From positions 1-26,922 of the forward strand of contig UQDO01000033.1 of assembly GCA_900539855.1 (NCBI GenBank): a stretch of DNA of 26,922 nucleotides. The letters run 5' to 3'. Numbering within the stretch: the stretch's first letter is position 1; every line of letters begins with the position of its first letter. Below are positions 1 to 8,284 of the stretch, one piece after another. A program made the position numbers and the translations under genes. Under the pieces are notes generated by a model, which was not told where the DNA came from, did not search any database, and saw only the letters and a program-made list of their open reading frames with translations. This DNA is from an uncultured Oscillospiraceae bacterium. GTDB taxonomy: Bacteria > Bacillota > Clostridia > Oscillospirales > Acutalibacteraceae.

Positions 1-3000
1 GCCTGTTCAGCTTGTCATAACCGTAAACGAACTGCCGGCAGTTATTCATTGTAAGGCCGGTCACAAGCCCGGACTTTTCGGAATAATTGCACTGGTCGTC
101 GTAGTCATAAACGGTTTTCAGTTCATAGCCTCTTATGTTTTCCTTGACCGTGTAAAGGCGGTTGAAGGAGTCATAGGTGTAGCCTATGTATCTGCCGTCG
201 CTCGCGTCGCTGCGCGTTGCCCTGCCGATGAGATCGTACTCATGGTTCCAGGTTATACCCGTCTTAGCGTCGGAATACTTCACCAAGTTTCCGAGCCTGT
301 CATAATTATACAGGGAAGTCAGCGTATTGTCAACATATGTTTGCTTAATTCTCTGCTGATCGTCATAAACGTAGCTTTTCGTGTTTCCGTTGCCGTAGGT
401 CAGCGACGAAACGAGCGAGGAATGATCGTTAAGATATGATGTTGACGAAAGCGTGCGGCTGCCCACATTGACATTGGTCGTTCTGCCGAACTGATCGTAG
501 GTAAAGCTATAGACCGTGCCGCCGGCAGAGGTTATATTCTGCAGCGTGCCGTAGGTGTCATAAGCATAGAACACGGTGCTGTTTCCGCTCGTGACCGAGA
601 GCATGCGGTCGGTATTGGCGTCGTAGGTGTAGGACGTGGTGTTGCCTGCGGCGTCGGTGGTCGAGGTCAGCAGACCCTTTGAGGTATTGTAGGTATACTG
701 GGTCGAGTTTCCTCTGCCGTCGGTCACCTTTGTGAGGTATGCGCCGTTCGGGGAGTATTCGGCGCTTGAGCGCATCTCCTCGCCGACCTCTATGAAGCAC
801 CATTTCTGTGAGGGCTCGTCAGCGTATGCCCTGAGGTATATCGCTTCGCCTGTTACCTTTTCACCGCTGTCGAGTGCCGCGTACCGTGTGGTCATGGTCG
901 AGATGACCGACTGTATCCTGTAAGCGCCGGTAAAATCGTTGCACGGCTCTATAGTCCAGTGCGACCACTCTAATTCATCGGTTCCTGCTTCAAGCTCGCT
1001 CAGAGTATTCTCCTCAGATCTCGAATGGTATGAGAAGAACAGATCGGGGCTGTCGGTCGGGCGCATGGTCCATGTGCCGTCGGAATGTCTCGTAACGGTC
1101 CATTTAAAGCAGGATGTATCGGGCGTGCCGAGCTGGTAATGCCTTAACGGCTTTGTATTCTGAGGCGCACCTTGTGCGGAAACAAACCGTCCCGTGTCAA
1201 GATTGCGTATATAATACTGTTTGCCGCTTTGGAGCGGTATGACCGTTTCGCCGTTTGTACCGCCGTCCTCCGGCACCTCTACGAAGTACCACTTCTGTAT
1301 GTCGGAGCCGTTGGGGTAGGTGAGGTATATTCCGGCGTTTTCAGCCGTGCTGCTGTCGCGGACGGTCATGCAGCCGCCGTACTGGTGCGGACGTGCTATA
1401 AGGTTGAAGGAACCGTCGCCGTCGCCCGTGTCAAGCAGCTTCCAGTGGTTGTAGTCTCCGTTCGTGCTGTATCTGCCTATAACATCGGTCTCGACCTTGG
1501 TGTTTTCCTCGGATCTGCTGTAGTAGTTCAGTCCTCCGTCAAGGTTTGCCGCCGATTTGAAGGCGTAGTACCCCTCGGGTGTTTTGATGGCGAGGAACTT
1601 TTCCGCATCGCTGCCGGTGCAGGAGCGCTGAACGACGTCGGCGCAATTTACCGACGGGTTAGTGGCGTAAAGGCATTTTCCGGTGACCTTATTCTTTATA
1701 TAATAATACTTTCCGGATTTTAACGGTGAGCCGGTGGTGTCCGTTATGGTCGTGCCAAAGATGGCATTGCCGCAGCTGTCGTACACGGCGTTATAGCCTA
1801 TGCCGGCACTCGAAAGCCCGTAGACCATGTTTTTCTTTGAGTCGTAGTTATAGGTATATTTCTGACCTATCGGGGATATGAGCTTTGACAGCGAATTGTC
1901 GCTGTACTCAAAGGAAGACTCGCTGCGGGCGCTGTCGGCGGTCGAAACTACATTGCCGTCAGAGTCGTAGATATAGCTCTGGGCCGTGTCCTTGTAAAGG
2001 AACATGGAATCGTAATACACACTGTTGAGGTTGTAGGAATACGCCATGTGTATAACAAATTCACTGCAATCCTTTTTAAGGACGAACACCTTTGACGCGC
2101 ACTGGTAGGTCTCGACATCGCGGTTGAATTCAAGGTATTCCCAGTCGACGGTACCGTCGGTATTGATGATCATGAAGGTCATACCGAAGTTATTGGGACC
2201 GGGACGCTTTGTTGACGACGCCTTTGCCCAGCCGCCGAAGGTATATACCTCGCCGGCTTTGCCGTCCTGCATGACCGACTGGCGTATATGGTACAGGTTA
2301 GAGGCGTCGCAGTCCATCCTGACCGATCTGCTGCCATCGTGGGCGTCGCCGCTCACCACGCCTCCGCTGCTTATGGTGCCGTTAAAGCCCTCGGGTATAG
2401 TGCCGTTGCCCGGAAGCTCAAAGCTTGAATTGTGAATAAGGTTTACGTTGTTGGCGCTGTCGCCCTTTTCAAGCTGAAGTCCGTTCACATAAACAGTCCC
2501 TGTAGCCCAATACGCGCCTGCCATTGCACGCCACAGCGTTTCTCCCGGCTTGAGGGTGACGGTGCAGTGAACACGTCTGTAGCCGCCGTTTACCTCGCTG
2601 TCGGTAGTGCCGTATATCGGCTCGGAGCGTATCTCACGTCCGGTCGATGTCTGTATTTCGACTATGGCGCCGTAACCGCCCTGTACATTCTCGGTTTTCA
2701 GATATCCGGAAAGGGTATATGTTCCGCCTTCGGTAACGGGCGGCTCCTGAGCCACACAGGATACGCTGTTGGCATCCGCCGTTATTTTGATGGTCTTTGA
2801 CGACAGCATGGGGTAGAGATCGGTCAGCTCAATAATGCTTTCGGGCTGCCCGAACTTTACCCAGTAGCCGAAACCCTGGTAGAACATGCCGTCGCGCAGC
2901 AGGTTGTTTACATAGGTCGTCGTGCCGGAGACGGTGGACGTTTTGTTGTTTTTGCGTATGCTGTCTGCGGCGCTCGATGTGCCGGTAAATTCCTTGGTGC

Positions 3001-5443
3001 AGATGTTGTCATACTTGTCGTACACCGCCACCGCTCTGCCTAAAGTGTCAAACTGGTAGGTGTACATGTCGCCGTCGGCGTTGGTTATTACGGTCTGATT
3101 GGTGTCGTAGGCAAACGCAGTCCAGCCCGCAGACGCGCCGTTTTCGCCGAACGCTTCGGTTTTGCTCACTCTGCCGCTTGCATATGTGTACTGCAGCTTG
3201 TGACCCGACGGTGCGGTGACCGAGCAAAGTCTGCCGTCAGAATAGGCAAACGATGTCGCAGTGCCGTCGGGGTAGGCAATACCGGTGAGATATCCGCCGG
3301 TATAGCTCATAGTGGTTCTGCGGCCGGCGTTGTCGTCAATGTACTGCAGATATCCGCTGCTGTCATAAGAGAAATTGAAGTTCTCGCCGGTCGATGTGGT
3401 GACGCCGGTGATACAGTAATCATCTGTTGCTGCAAAATAGTCATTGAGTATGTCTATGAGATTTCCGTTTGCGTCGTATATTTCAGACAGGTTATAGTTT
3501 GTATCGAAAACAAGCTCGGTGCCGGATTTGTCTACCAGCTTGTAGTTGCGGTAAGGAACACCGGTGACATCTTCAACGGTAAGTCCCAGACCGTCCTCAT
3601 CCACGCGCTTTCCGTCGCTGGTCTGGACTATGTAGTGCTCGGTGCCGTCACCGTCGGTGTAAATAAATTTGACCGACGTACCATTATCGACAGGTTTAAG
3701 AGTCTGTCTTAAATTGAGTCTCCAGCCTCTGCCGTAATGACAGTCGTTATTGTTATTAAGATTGGGGTCATATTCTTCGCTCATGTCATTAAGAGCTGTG
3801 TTATATATATGTGTTACGGTGAAGGCTGTGTTGGCGGTATTATTCGCGGCAGTGGTATGCGTATAAACGAGGTTGCCGTTTGAATTGTTTACATATCCGC
3901 TGCCCGATCCGCCGAGCGACTGATCGGTATAGCTCCAGTAATCCTCAAGACCGACCGTGTTGCGGTAGGTGACCTCAAGTATCTGGCTGACGTCTTTAAA
4001 ATAGGTGGAATTACTTGAAATGTAGAATACCTGTGAGCTTGAGCTCAGATTTGCATTTTCATCATGCATTTTAAGCAGTACGCCGTTGTTGGGCGCGCCG
4101 CTCTGCCATTTGCATGCAAGCTTGGTTATATTGAAGCTGTCGTATGAAAGTTCGGTGTCGACCAGTGTATTTGACTTGTTTACAAACGCATAGTCGATAG
4201 CCGTGTCGTAAAAGTCCGGCCTTGTATTCCAGACAGTGGTGCTCTCATTAAAGGGCGCAGTAAGCTCATGCAGGTCGACCTGCAGACCGTTGGTGGTTTT
4301 GTTATAGTAATAGCTGCCGGGATTGTGCACAAAGTTTATTCTTGCATCGACAATGCAGTCGGTTTCCTTTATGTCGGACGGCAGATTGAATTTTATGAGT
4401 GAACGCATGAAAAACGAAGTGCCGCTGCTCTTTACCTGTTTTCCGACGTTTATTATATCAACGCTGCCGCGCGGCTCGCCTTCCTGAATGGAGTAGACAT
4501 ATGTATCGGCAATATCTGACGGCTGTGTGAACTTGGTTATTGTCGGATCGAGCCTTACGGGGTACTCGCGTGCCGGGTCGGCGAGCCATTCTCTGTCGGG
4601 CGTATATGTGACTATATATTTTCCGCCGCCGAGCCTTAAAAGCGTTACATCTACCGCGGCGGAGTATTCGCCGCCGTCGTCGACCATGTACGGCGCAGCC
4701 ATTGTGTAAAGGCAGTTGCCGTCGGCACCGTAGAACCCGATCGAGCCATCGGCGGACTTTATTACCCACGCGGCGTCGGTGTCGAGATCAAACGAAAAGC
4801 TGCGGCCGGTAAAGCTGTTGAGCACGATGGTCTCTTTGAGCGTGCTGCCGGACACCTCATACTCTATATCCGTGTCGCCGCCGACCGACCTGTAGGAGGC
4901 AGCCGAAATTATATTCTGCACGGCGGTAGGTCCGCCGCTTGAAACACCCATAAAACGTTTTTTAAGCTTTGATACAAGGCTGTCTCTCAGCTTAAAGCTG
5001 ACAAAGCCCTTGTCGTCGCTGTATTCTATGCTGCCGTCGGAAATATCCTCAGGCAATGTAACAGAAACGGAGTTTTCCTTGTTTCTGTAATAGGTTTTGC
5101 CGTTTTGGCCGGTCACCTTTTCAAGGCGGTTGTCGATCTCGCGCATTGTGCCGTCAACAGAGTCGGCGAAATGCACGGGCACCGGATAGGTGCACGCCTT
5201 GACGGAGCCGTCGCTCATTTTAAAGTACTTTGTGCTTTCCGAGCGCTTTTCGGTCAGCTCGTAAAGCACGGACGGAGCGCCGCCGTCATCGTCCTGACCG
5301 GCGTCGGCAGACGTGTCGGCAGCAGAAGCTGCGGCAGCCGGGTCGGTGTCCGCCGCAAAGGTCTGGACCGGCAGTACGGTCAGCAGCATGGTAATTGCCA
5401 GAATGACCGCGATAAGCGACTTAAAACGAAGTTTTTGTCTCAT
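1..5443 (-). CDS. Secreted RHS/YD-repeat protein with DNRLRE-like, carbohydrate-binding and ricin-type modules (partial, 3' end outside window)
   Basis: The minus strand is open from the start codon at 5443 to the window edge (1814 codons), so the C-terminus is missing. A signal peptide is clear: basic MRQKLRFKS, a hydrophobic stretch, then TFA-A cleavage near residue 30. Domains by residue: a wall-protein-like N-terminal region (about 55-300), a DNRLRE/CBM96-like domain (about 310-490), an RHS entry with GRGWRLN near 570, YD repeats to about 830, two CBM_4_9-like beta-sandwiches (about 840-990 and 1000-1155), more YD repeats, two ricin-type lectin modules (about 1240-1395 and 1400-1550) and YD repeats to the edge. 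Both ricin modules carry SRSEENT, showing an internal duplication. Families of this type are large exported shells whose variable C-termini are often toxins; whether that holds here is not visible. An in-frame ATG at 5449 abuts the AGAGGA ribosome site, so 5443 is the better start. Confidence 0.9.
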   Translation of the reverse strand, partial: MRQKLRFKSLIAVILAITMLLTVLPVQTFAADTDPAAAASAADTSADAGQDDDGGAPSVLYELTEKRSESTKYFKMSDGSVKACTYPVPVHFADSVDGTMREIDNRLEKVTGQNGKTYYRNKENSVSVTLPEDISDGSIEYSDDKGFVSFKLRDSLVSKLKKRFMGVSSGGPTAVQNIISAASYRSVGGDTDIEYEVSGSTLKETIVLNSFTGRSFSFDLDTDAAWVIKSADGSIGFYGADGNCLYTMAAPYMVDDGGEYSAAVDVTLLRLGGGKYIVTYTPDREWLADPAREYPVRLDPTITKFTQPSDIADTYVYSIQEGEPRGSVDIINVGKQVKSSGTSFFMRSLIKFNLPSDIKETDCIVDARINFVHNPGSYYYNKTTNGLQVDLHELTAPFNESTTVWNTRPDFYDTAIDYAFVNKSNTLVDTELSYDSFNITKLACKWQSGAPNNGVLLKMHDENANLSSSSQVFYISSNSTYFKDVSQILEVTYRNTVGLEDYWSYTDQSLGGSGSGYVNNSNGNLVYTHTTAANNTANTAFTVTHIYNTALNDMSEEYDPNLNNNNDCHYGRGWRLNLRQTLKPVDNGTSVKFIYTDGDGTEHYIVQTSDGKRVDEDGLGLTVEDVTGVPYRNYKLVDKSGTELVFDTNYNLSEIYDANGNLIDILNDYFAATDDYCITGVTTSTGENFNFSYDSSGYLQYIDDNAGRRTTMSYTGGYLTGIAYPDGTATSFAYSDGRLCSVTAPSGHKLQYTYASGRVSKTEAFGENGASAGWTAFAYDTNQTVITNADGDMYTYQFDTLGRAVAVYDKYDNICTKEFTGTSSAADSIRKNNKTSTVSGTTTYVNNLLRDGMFYQGFGYWVKFGQPESIIELTDLYPMLSSKTIKITADANSVSCVAQEPPVTEGGTYTLSGYLKTENVQGGYGAIVEIQTSTGREIRSEPIYGTTDSEVNGGYRRVHCTVTLKPGETLWRAMAGAYWATGTVYVNGLQLEKGDSANNVNLIHNSSFELPGNGTIPEGFNGTISSGGVVSGDAHDGSRSVRMDCDASNLYHIRQSVMQDGKAGEVYTFGGWAKASSTKRPGPNNFGMTFMIINTDGTVDWEYLEFNRDVETYQCASKVFVLKKDCSEFVIHMAYSYNLNSVYYDSMFLYKDTAQSYIYDSDGNVVSTADSARSESSFEYSDNSLSKLISPIGQKYTYNYDSKKNMVYGLSSAGIGYNAVYDSCGNAIFGTTITDTTGSPLKSGKYYYIKNKVTGKCLYATNPSVNCADVVQRSCTGSDAEKFLAIKTPEGYYAFKSAANLDGGLNYYSRSEENTKVETDVIGRYSTNGDYNHWKLLDTGDGDGSFNLIARPHQYGGCMTVRDSSTAENAGIYLTYPNGSDIQKWYFVEVPEDGGTNGETVIPLQSGKQYYIRNLDTGRFVSAQGAPQNTKPLRHYQLGTPDTSCFKWTVTRHSDGTWTMRPTDSPDLFFSYHSRSEENTLSELEAGTDELEWSHWTIEPCNDFTGAYRIQSVISTMTTRYAALDSGEKVTGEAIYLRAYADEPSQKWCFIEVGEEMRSSAEYSPNGAYLTKVTDGRGNSTQYTYNTSKGLLTSTTDAAGNTTSYTYDANTDRMLSVTSGNSTVFYAYDTYGTLQNITSAGGTVYSFTYDQFGRTTNVNVGSRTLSSTSYLNDHSSLVSSLTYGNGNTKSYVYDDQQRIKQTYVDNTLTSLYNYDRLGNLVKYSDAKTGITWNHEYDLIGRATRSDASDGRYIGYTYDSFNRLYTVKENIRGYELKTVYDYDDQCNYSEKSGLVTGLTMNNCRQFVYGYDKLNR

Positions 5444-5469
5444 ACGCATCCTCTTTCTTTTTTGCACGC

Positions 5470-5493
5470 GACGGTTCGTAACCACAAACCGTC
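5470..5493 (-). other. Leader hairpin of the RHS gene
   Basis: A 7-bp perfect inverted repeat (GACGGTT / AACCGTC, 10-nt loop) lies in the transcribed leader between the candidate promoter (5515-5543) and the ribosome site. There is no U-run after it, so it is not a terminator. It could stabilise the message or be a protein site; the function is unknown. Confidence 0.35.
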
Positions 5494-5514
5494 ATATTTT
5501 CAACTTTCGATATT

Positions 5515-5543
5515 AGCATACCATAAAAGGTAAAATATGTCAA
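5515..5543 (-). promoter_or_regulatory. Sigma-A-type promoter of the RHS gene
   Basis: On the minus strand a perfect -35 TTGACA (5538-5543) is followed after 17 nt by TATGCT (5515-5520). It lies about 70 bases upstream of the RHS start and points at it. It is divergent from, and about 110 bp away from, the tetR promoter. Confidence 0.7.
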
Positions 5544-5651
5544 TAAATTATGCCAAAATTCCACCACTATTTTTTTCATCGGAAAATGGACACTTTGCAG
5601 ACTGCCGAACGTTGCTTTAACGTTAATTATGAATATTGCTCTCTTTACTGC

Positions 5652-5680
5652 TTGACAGCCTACCGTTCGGTAGTTATAAT
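5652..5680 (+). promoter_or_regulatory. Promoter with TetR-type operator in its spacer (first tetR)
   Basis: Perfect TTGACA (5652-5657), 17-nt spacer, perfect TATAAT (5675-5680). The spacer holds CTACCG-TT-CGGTAG (5660-5673), a perfect inverted repeat of 6-bp arms around TT. An operator between -35 and -10 would block polymerase directly, and TetR-family proteins commonly bind ACCG-NN-CGGT-like palindromes. I infer autorepression of the downstream tetR-ogt pair. Confidence 0.75.
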
Positions 5681-5714
5681 TATAACGGTATTATGACGCT
5701 AAGGAAATGGCAGA

Positions 5715-6359
5715 ATGACGGAAAAGTGTGATACAAAGCAGGAAATATTAAAAACGGCGTTAAAGCTGTTTTCAGCCAAGGGATACGAATCGACCTCGGT
5801 TGCCGAGATAGCGGATGCGGTCGGTATCCGCAAGGCATCCTTGTACAGCCACTTTACAAGCAAGAAGGAGATTCTTGACGAGCTGGTGCAGGAGGGGCTT
5901 GTACAGTACAACAGGCACTCTATTTTTGCTAATGCTGATTGGGATGATCCCACATTCATAAGTAACATACAGAACATAACGCCGGATGAGGCGCTGCAGA
6001 TGATAACAGGGCATATACGTTATATTCTGCACGATCCGCGGGTCAGCAGTTCGCGGAAAATGTTTACCATTGAGCAATTCCAGAACAAAGAGCTCAGTGC
6101 GCTGCTTACAAAACAGAATTATACGGATGTAATGCGCTATTTCACGGGCCTTATGCGGTTTTTAATCCGGCAGGGAAGGCTGATTGCCGGTGACCCTGAA
6201 ATTATGGCAGTGCAGTTCTGTCTTCCTATTTCGGTATGGATCGGTCTGTGTGACCGTGAGCCGGAACGTGAGGATGAAGTGATAGGGCTTATCGGGCGCC
6301 ACATCAGACAGTTCTTCAAAATGTACGGACAGCCATCGGCAGAGGCTGTGGGCAAATAG
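5715..6359 (+). CDS. TetR/AcrR-family transcriptional regulator (first)
   Basis: A 214-residue one-component repressor. The N-terminal TetR helix-turn-helix spans about residues 8-55: the stretch from QEILKTALKLF through GYESTSVAEIADAVGIRKAS to LYSHFTSKKEIL is the standard family pattern. The rest (60-214) is a helical ligand-binding and dimerisation domain of unknown ligand. The start is ATG 5715, with AAGGA at 5701-5705, 9 nt upstream. The preceding promoter carries a palindrome in its spacer, so autoregulation is likely. Next, 44 bp downstream, comes ogt, probably in the same transcript, so the inducer may be an alkylating or other xenobiotic compound; that is inference. A second TetR gene of similar size lies about 700 bp downstream. 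Confidence 0.9.
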   Translation: MTEKCDTKQEILKTALKLFSAKGYESTSVAEIADAVGIRKASLYSHFTSKKEILDELVQEGLVQYNRHSIFANADWDDPTFISNIQNITPDEALQMITGHIRYILHDPRVSSSRKMFTIEQFQNKELSALLTKQNYTDVMRYFTGLMRFLIRQGRLIAGDPEIMAVQFCLPISVWIGLCDREPEREDEVIGLIGRHIRQFFKMYGQPSAEAVGK

Positions 6360-6403
6360 AAGCGGCAGCAGAATGAATTTTACTGCTATTTGAGGTGTAA
6401 CAT

Positions 6404-6937
6404 ATGACTTTTATCAGGCATTACGATTCTCCGCTTGGCGGTATTCTGCTTGCGGCAGACGAGGTCGGGTTAACCGGTCTGTGGTTTGACGGTGAAAAAT
6501 ATTTTGCGGACAACCTCCCGGAAGTTCACATTGAGGCAAAAACGCCAATACTTTCCGATGCCGTACGCTGGCTCGATATATACTTTACCGGTAAAGAGCC
6601 TGACTTTATGCCGCCGCTGCACCCCATTGGTTCTCGGTTCAGGCTGGATGTGTGGGAGATACTTCTAAAGATCCCCTACGGTCAGACTGTTTCCTACGGC
6701 TGGATTGCGCGGCAGCTTGCTGAGAAACGAGGGATCGGCAGGATGTCCGCACAAGCGGTGGGCGGCGCGGTCGGTCACAATGAAATATCGGTCATCATAC
6801 CGTGCCACCGTGTGGTTGGCACAAATGGAAGCCTGACCGGATATGCAGGCGGTATCGACAGGAAGATAAAGCTGCTTGAGCTGGAGCGTGCCGATATGCA
6901 GAGATTTTTTGTCCCCAAAAAGGGAACGGCTCTTTAA
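6404..6937 (+). CDS. ogt: Methylated-DNA--[protein]-cysteine S-methyltransferase
   Basis: A suicide DNA-repair protein that moves the alkyl group from O6-alkylguanine (and O4-alkylthymine) to its own cysteine. The acceptor is C134 in the signature IIPCHRVVG (131-139), followed by the usual glycine-rich TGYAGGIDRK and a leucine-rich helix. The N-terminal MGMT/Ogt ribonuclease-like domain is recognisable from HYDSPLGGILLAA and GLTGLWFDGEKYF. The length (177 residues) fits stand-alone Ogt/MGMT; there is no Ada-type regulatory domain. The ribosome site GAGGTG precedes ATG 6404. It lies 44 bp after a TetR gene with no promoter or terminator seen between them, so TetR control is likely, which is unusual because this enzyme is more often constitutive or Ada-controlled. 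A repair role is well supported; induction is inferred. Confidence 0.95.
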   Translation: MTFIRHYDSPLGGILLAADEVGLTGLWFDGEKYFADNLPEVHIEAKTPILSDAVRWLDIYFTGKEPDFMPPLHPIGSRFRLDVWEILLKIPYGQTVSYGWIARQLAEKRGIGRMSAQAVGGAVGHNEISVIIPCHRVVGTNGSLTGYAGGIDRKIKLLELERADMQRFFVPKKGTAL

Positions 6938-6965
6938 CTGTACCGATAAATATAACGGAAATCAC

Positions 6966-6994
6966 TTGACATGTAACCGAGCGGTCACTATAAT
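6966..6994 (+). promoter_or_regulatory. Promoter with TetR-type operator in its spacer (second tetR)
   Basis: Perfect TTGACA (6966-6971), 17-nt spacer, perfect TATAAT (6989-6994). The spacer contains GTAACCG-AG-CGGTCAC (6973-6988), an inverted repeat matching at 6 of 7 arm positions. Architecture and ACCG-NN-CGGT core equal those at 5652-5680, while the outer arm bases and centre differ, so the two repressors may discriminate or partly cross-bind. Confidence 0.75.
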
Positions 6995-7054
6995 TGTGTT
7001 GGCTGCGATGTTTAGGCTGTCTCTTGTCAGCCTATGTTTTGAAGGAGTGGTACA

Positions 7055-7669
7055 GTGGCTGGGGATACGAAGGAACGTATATTGGAAGTGTCATTGGAGC
7101 TGTTTGCGCAAAGCGGGTATCTCGGGACTTCAATGAGCGATATTGCACATCAGCTGGGAATTACCAAGTCTGCTCTTTACAAGCACTATGCCGGAAAGCA
7201 GGAAATTCTGAACAGCATTGTGGAAAAAATGAGCAAAACCGACTATGAGCAAGCAGAGAAATATGAAATGCCCGAAACCGAACCGGACGGCTTTGACAGC
7301 TCCTACATAAAAACGTCGATAGAAAAAATCGGTGACTACAGCGTGGCGCAGTTTGACTATTGGACGAAGGATAAGTTCGCCGCCAATTTCAGGAAAATGC
7401 TTGTACTTGAGCAGTACCGCGATTCTCAATTCGGACAGCTTTATCATAATTATCTTGCAGCCGGTCCTGCCGCGTACATGGCGGCGATATTCCGCCGGAT
7501 TACCGACAGTGACAGTTCGGCAATGCAGCTGGCGCTGGAATTTTACGGACCGATATTTTTGCTTTACAGCCTTTACGATGCGGCGGATGACAAGGAAAAC
7601 GTCGATAGAATGCTTCGCACACATATCGATCGCTTTCTGGAAAAGATCGGGTCAGGTCACGGCAAGTAA
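7055..7669 (+). CDS. TetR/AcrR-family transcriptional regulator (second)
   Basis: A 204-residue regulator that starts with GTG at 7055, chosen because GAAGGAG lies at 7041-7047 with 7-nt spacing and the protein begins AGDTKERILEVSLELF. The TetR helix-turn-helix is at about residues 5-52 (GYLGTSMSDIAHQLGITKSA then LYKHYAGKQEILNSI). The C-terminal half is helical with a conserved-looking FYGPIFLLYSLYD segment near 170-182; no ligand can be named. It has its own promoter with an operator-like palindrome. The cytidine-deaminase-like gene follows after 147 bp and has its own promoter, so the regulator may control only itself, or neighbours through other sites I did not find. It is a paralogue of the gene at 5715 in fold, with only modest similarity outside the helix-turn-helix. 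Confidence 0.9.
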   Translation: MAGDTKERILEVSLELFAQSGYLGTSMSDIAHQLGITKSALYKHYAGKQEILNSIVEKMSKTDYEQAEKYEMPETEPDGFDSSYIKTSIEKIGDYSVAQFDYWTKDKFAANFRKMLVLEQYRDSQFGQLYHNYLAAGPAAYMAAIFRRITDSDSSAMQLALEFYGPIFLLYSLYDAADDKENVDRMLRTHIDRFLEKIGSGHGK

Positions 7670-7741
7670 ACGACGATATAAAACGACAAGTGCCTGAGCT
7701 GTGCTTCGTGCCGCTGAAGGGTTGCTTCCGGCTTATGTGTG

Positions 7742-7770
7742 TTGACAATTAGAAAAGAATGTATTATAAC
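7742..7770 (+). promoter_or_regulatory. Sigma-A-type promoter of the deaminase-methyltransferase pair
   Basis: TTGACA (7742-7747), 17-nt spacer, TATAAC (7765-7770), 47 bases before the start codon of the deaminase-like gene. Unlike the two tetR promoters it has no ACCG-NN-CGGT palindrome in its spacer. Confidence 0.65.
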
Positions 7771-7816
7771 AACCTATATACAATAAAGCAGCGGATGCTA
7801 TGCAAAGGAAGAATAT

Positions 7817-8248
7817 ATGGATATATGGGAAAAGCTTTATCAACAGGCAAAATCTGAATTTCATCCTATGGATGTGACACCTTTTATACACGCTCACCAT
7901 GTGGTGTGTGCTCTGGAAAGCGGAGACGGTACTGTCTATACAGGGTTTTGCATTGAAGCCTGCAGCGGAGTTATGAATTTGTGCGCGGAACGGGTGGCGG
8001 CGCTGAATATGTATGTGAACAGCGGTCAGACCAGGATAAAGAGGCTGATTGCATTTAGGGACAAAGCACCGTCGGGCGGCGGAAGCGGCATGCCGTGCGG
8101 CGCTTGTCGTGAATTCTTTTATCAGTTGAACGAAGAAAACGAGAATATGGAGATAATGGTCGATTACGATACAAGAGAGACCGTTACACTGAAGGAGCTT
8201 ATGCCCGACTGGTGGGGTAAAGACAGATATAATGGATCAGATCTGTGA
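7817..8248 (+). CDS. Cytidine/blasticidin-S-deaminase-like zinc enzyme
   Basis: A 143-residue protein of the small tetrameric cytidine deaminase fold, which hydrolytically removes the amino group of cytidine-type nucleosides. The zinc and proton-shuttle signature is intact: C56-A-E58 in LCAERVAAL, and C94 and C97 in PCGACREF. Canonical cytidine deaminases have an N-x-E ribose-binding motif (as in FNVENASYG) just before; here the matching segment is FCIEACSG, so E47 is kept but the asparagine is C45. That change, and the short divergent C-terminus with DWWGKDRYNG, argue for a substrate other than plain cytidine, perhaps a nucleoside antibiotic or a modified base; blasticidin-S deaminases belong to the same superfamily. 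AAAGGA sits about 8 nt before ATG 7817. A methyltransferase-like gene follows after 36 bp, probably co-transcribed. Confidence 0.8.
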   Translation: MDIWEKLYQQAKSEFHPMDVTPFIHAHHVVCALESGDGTVYTGFCIEACSGVMNLCAERVAALNMYVNSGQTRIKRLIAFRDKAPSGGGSGMPCGACREFFYQLNEENENMEIMVDYDTRETVTLKELMPDWWGKDRYNGSDL

Positions 8249-8284
8249 TTTTAAGGCTTACCGGCGGCGAAAGGATATTGGTTT

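Noticed and set aside
1172..1723. 183-codon plus-strand reading frame and similar ones within 1-5443
   Set aside because: They are antisense to the continuous RHS-protein frame, which shows signal peptide, YD repeats and lectin modules.
1..3700. Repeated short words as a possible CRISPR array
   Set aside because: The periodicity comes from protein YD repeats; there are no identical spaced repeats with unique spacers.
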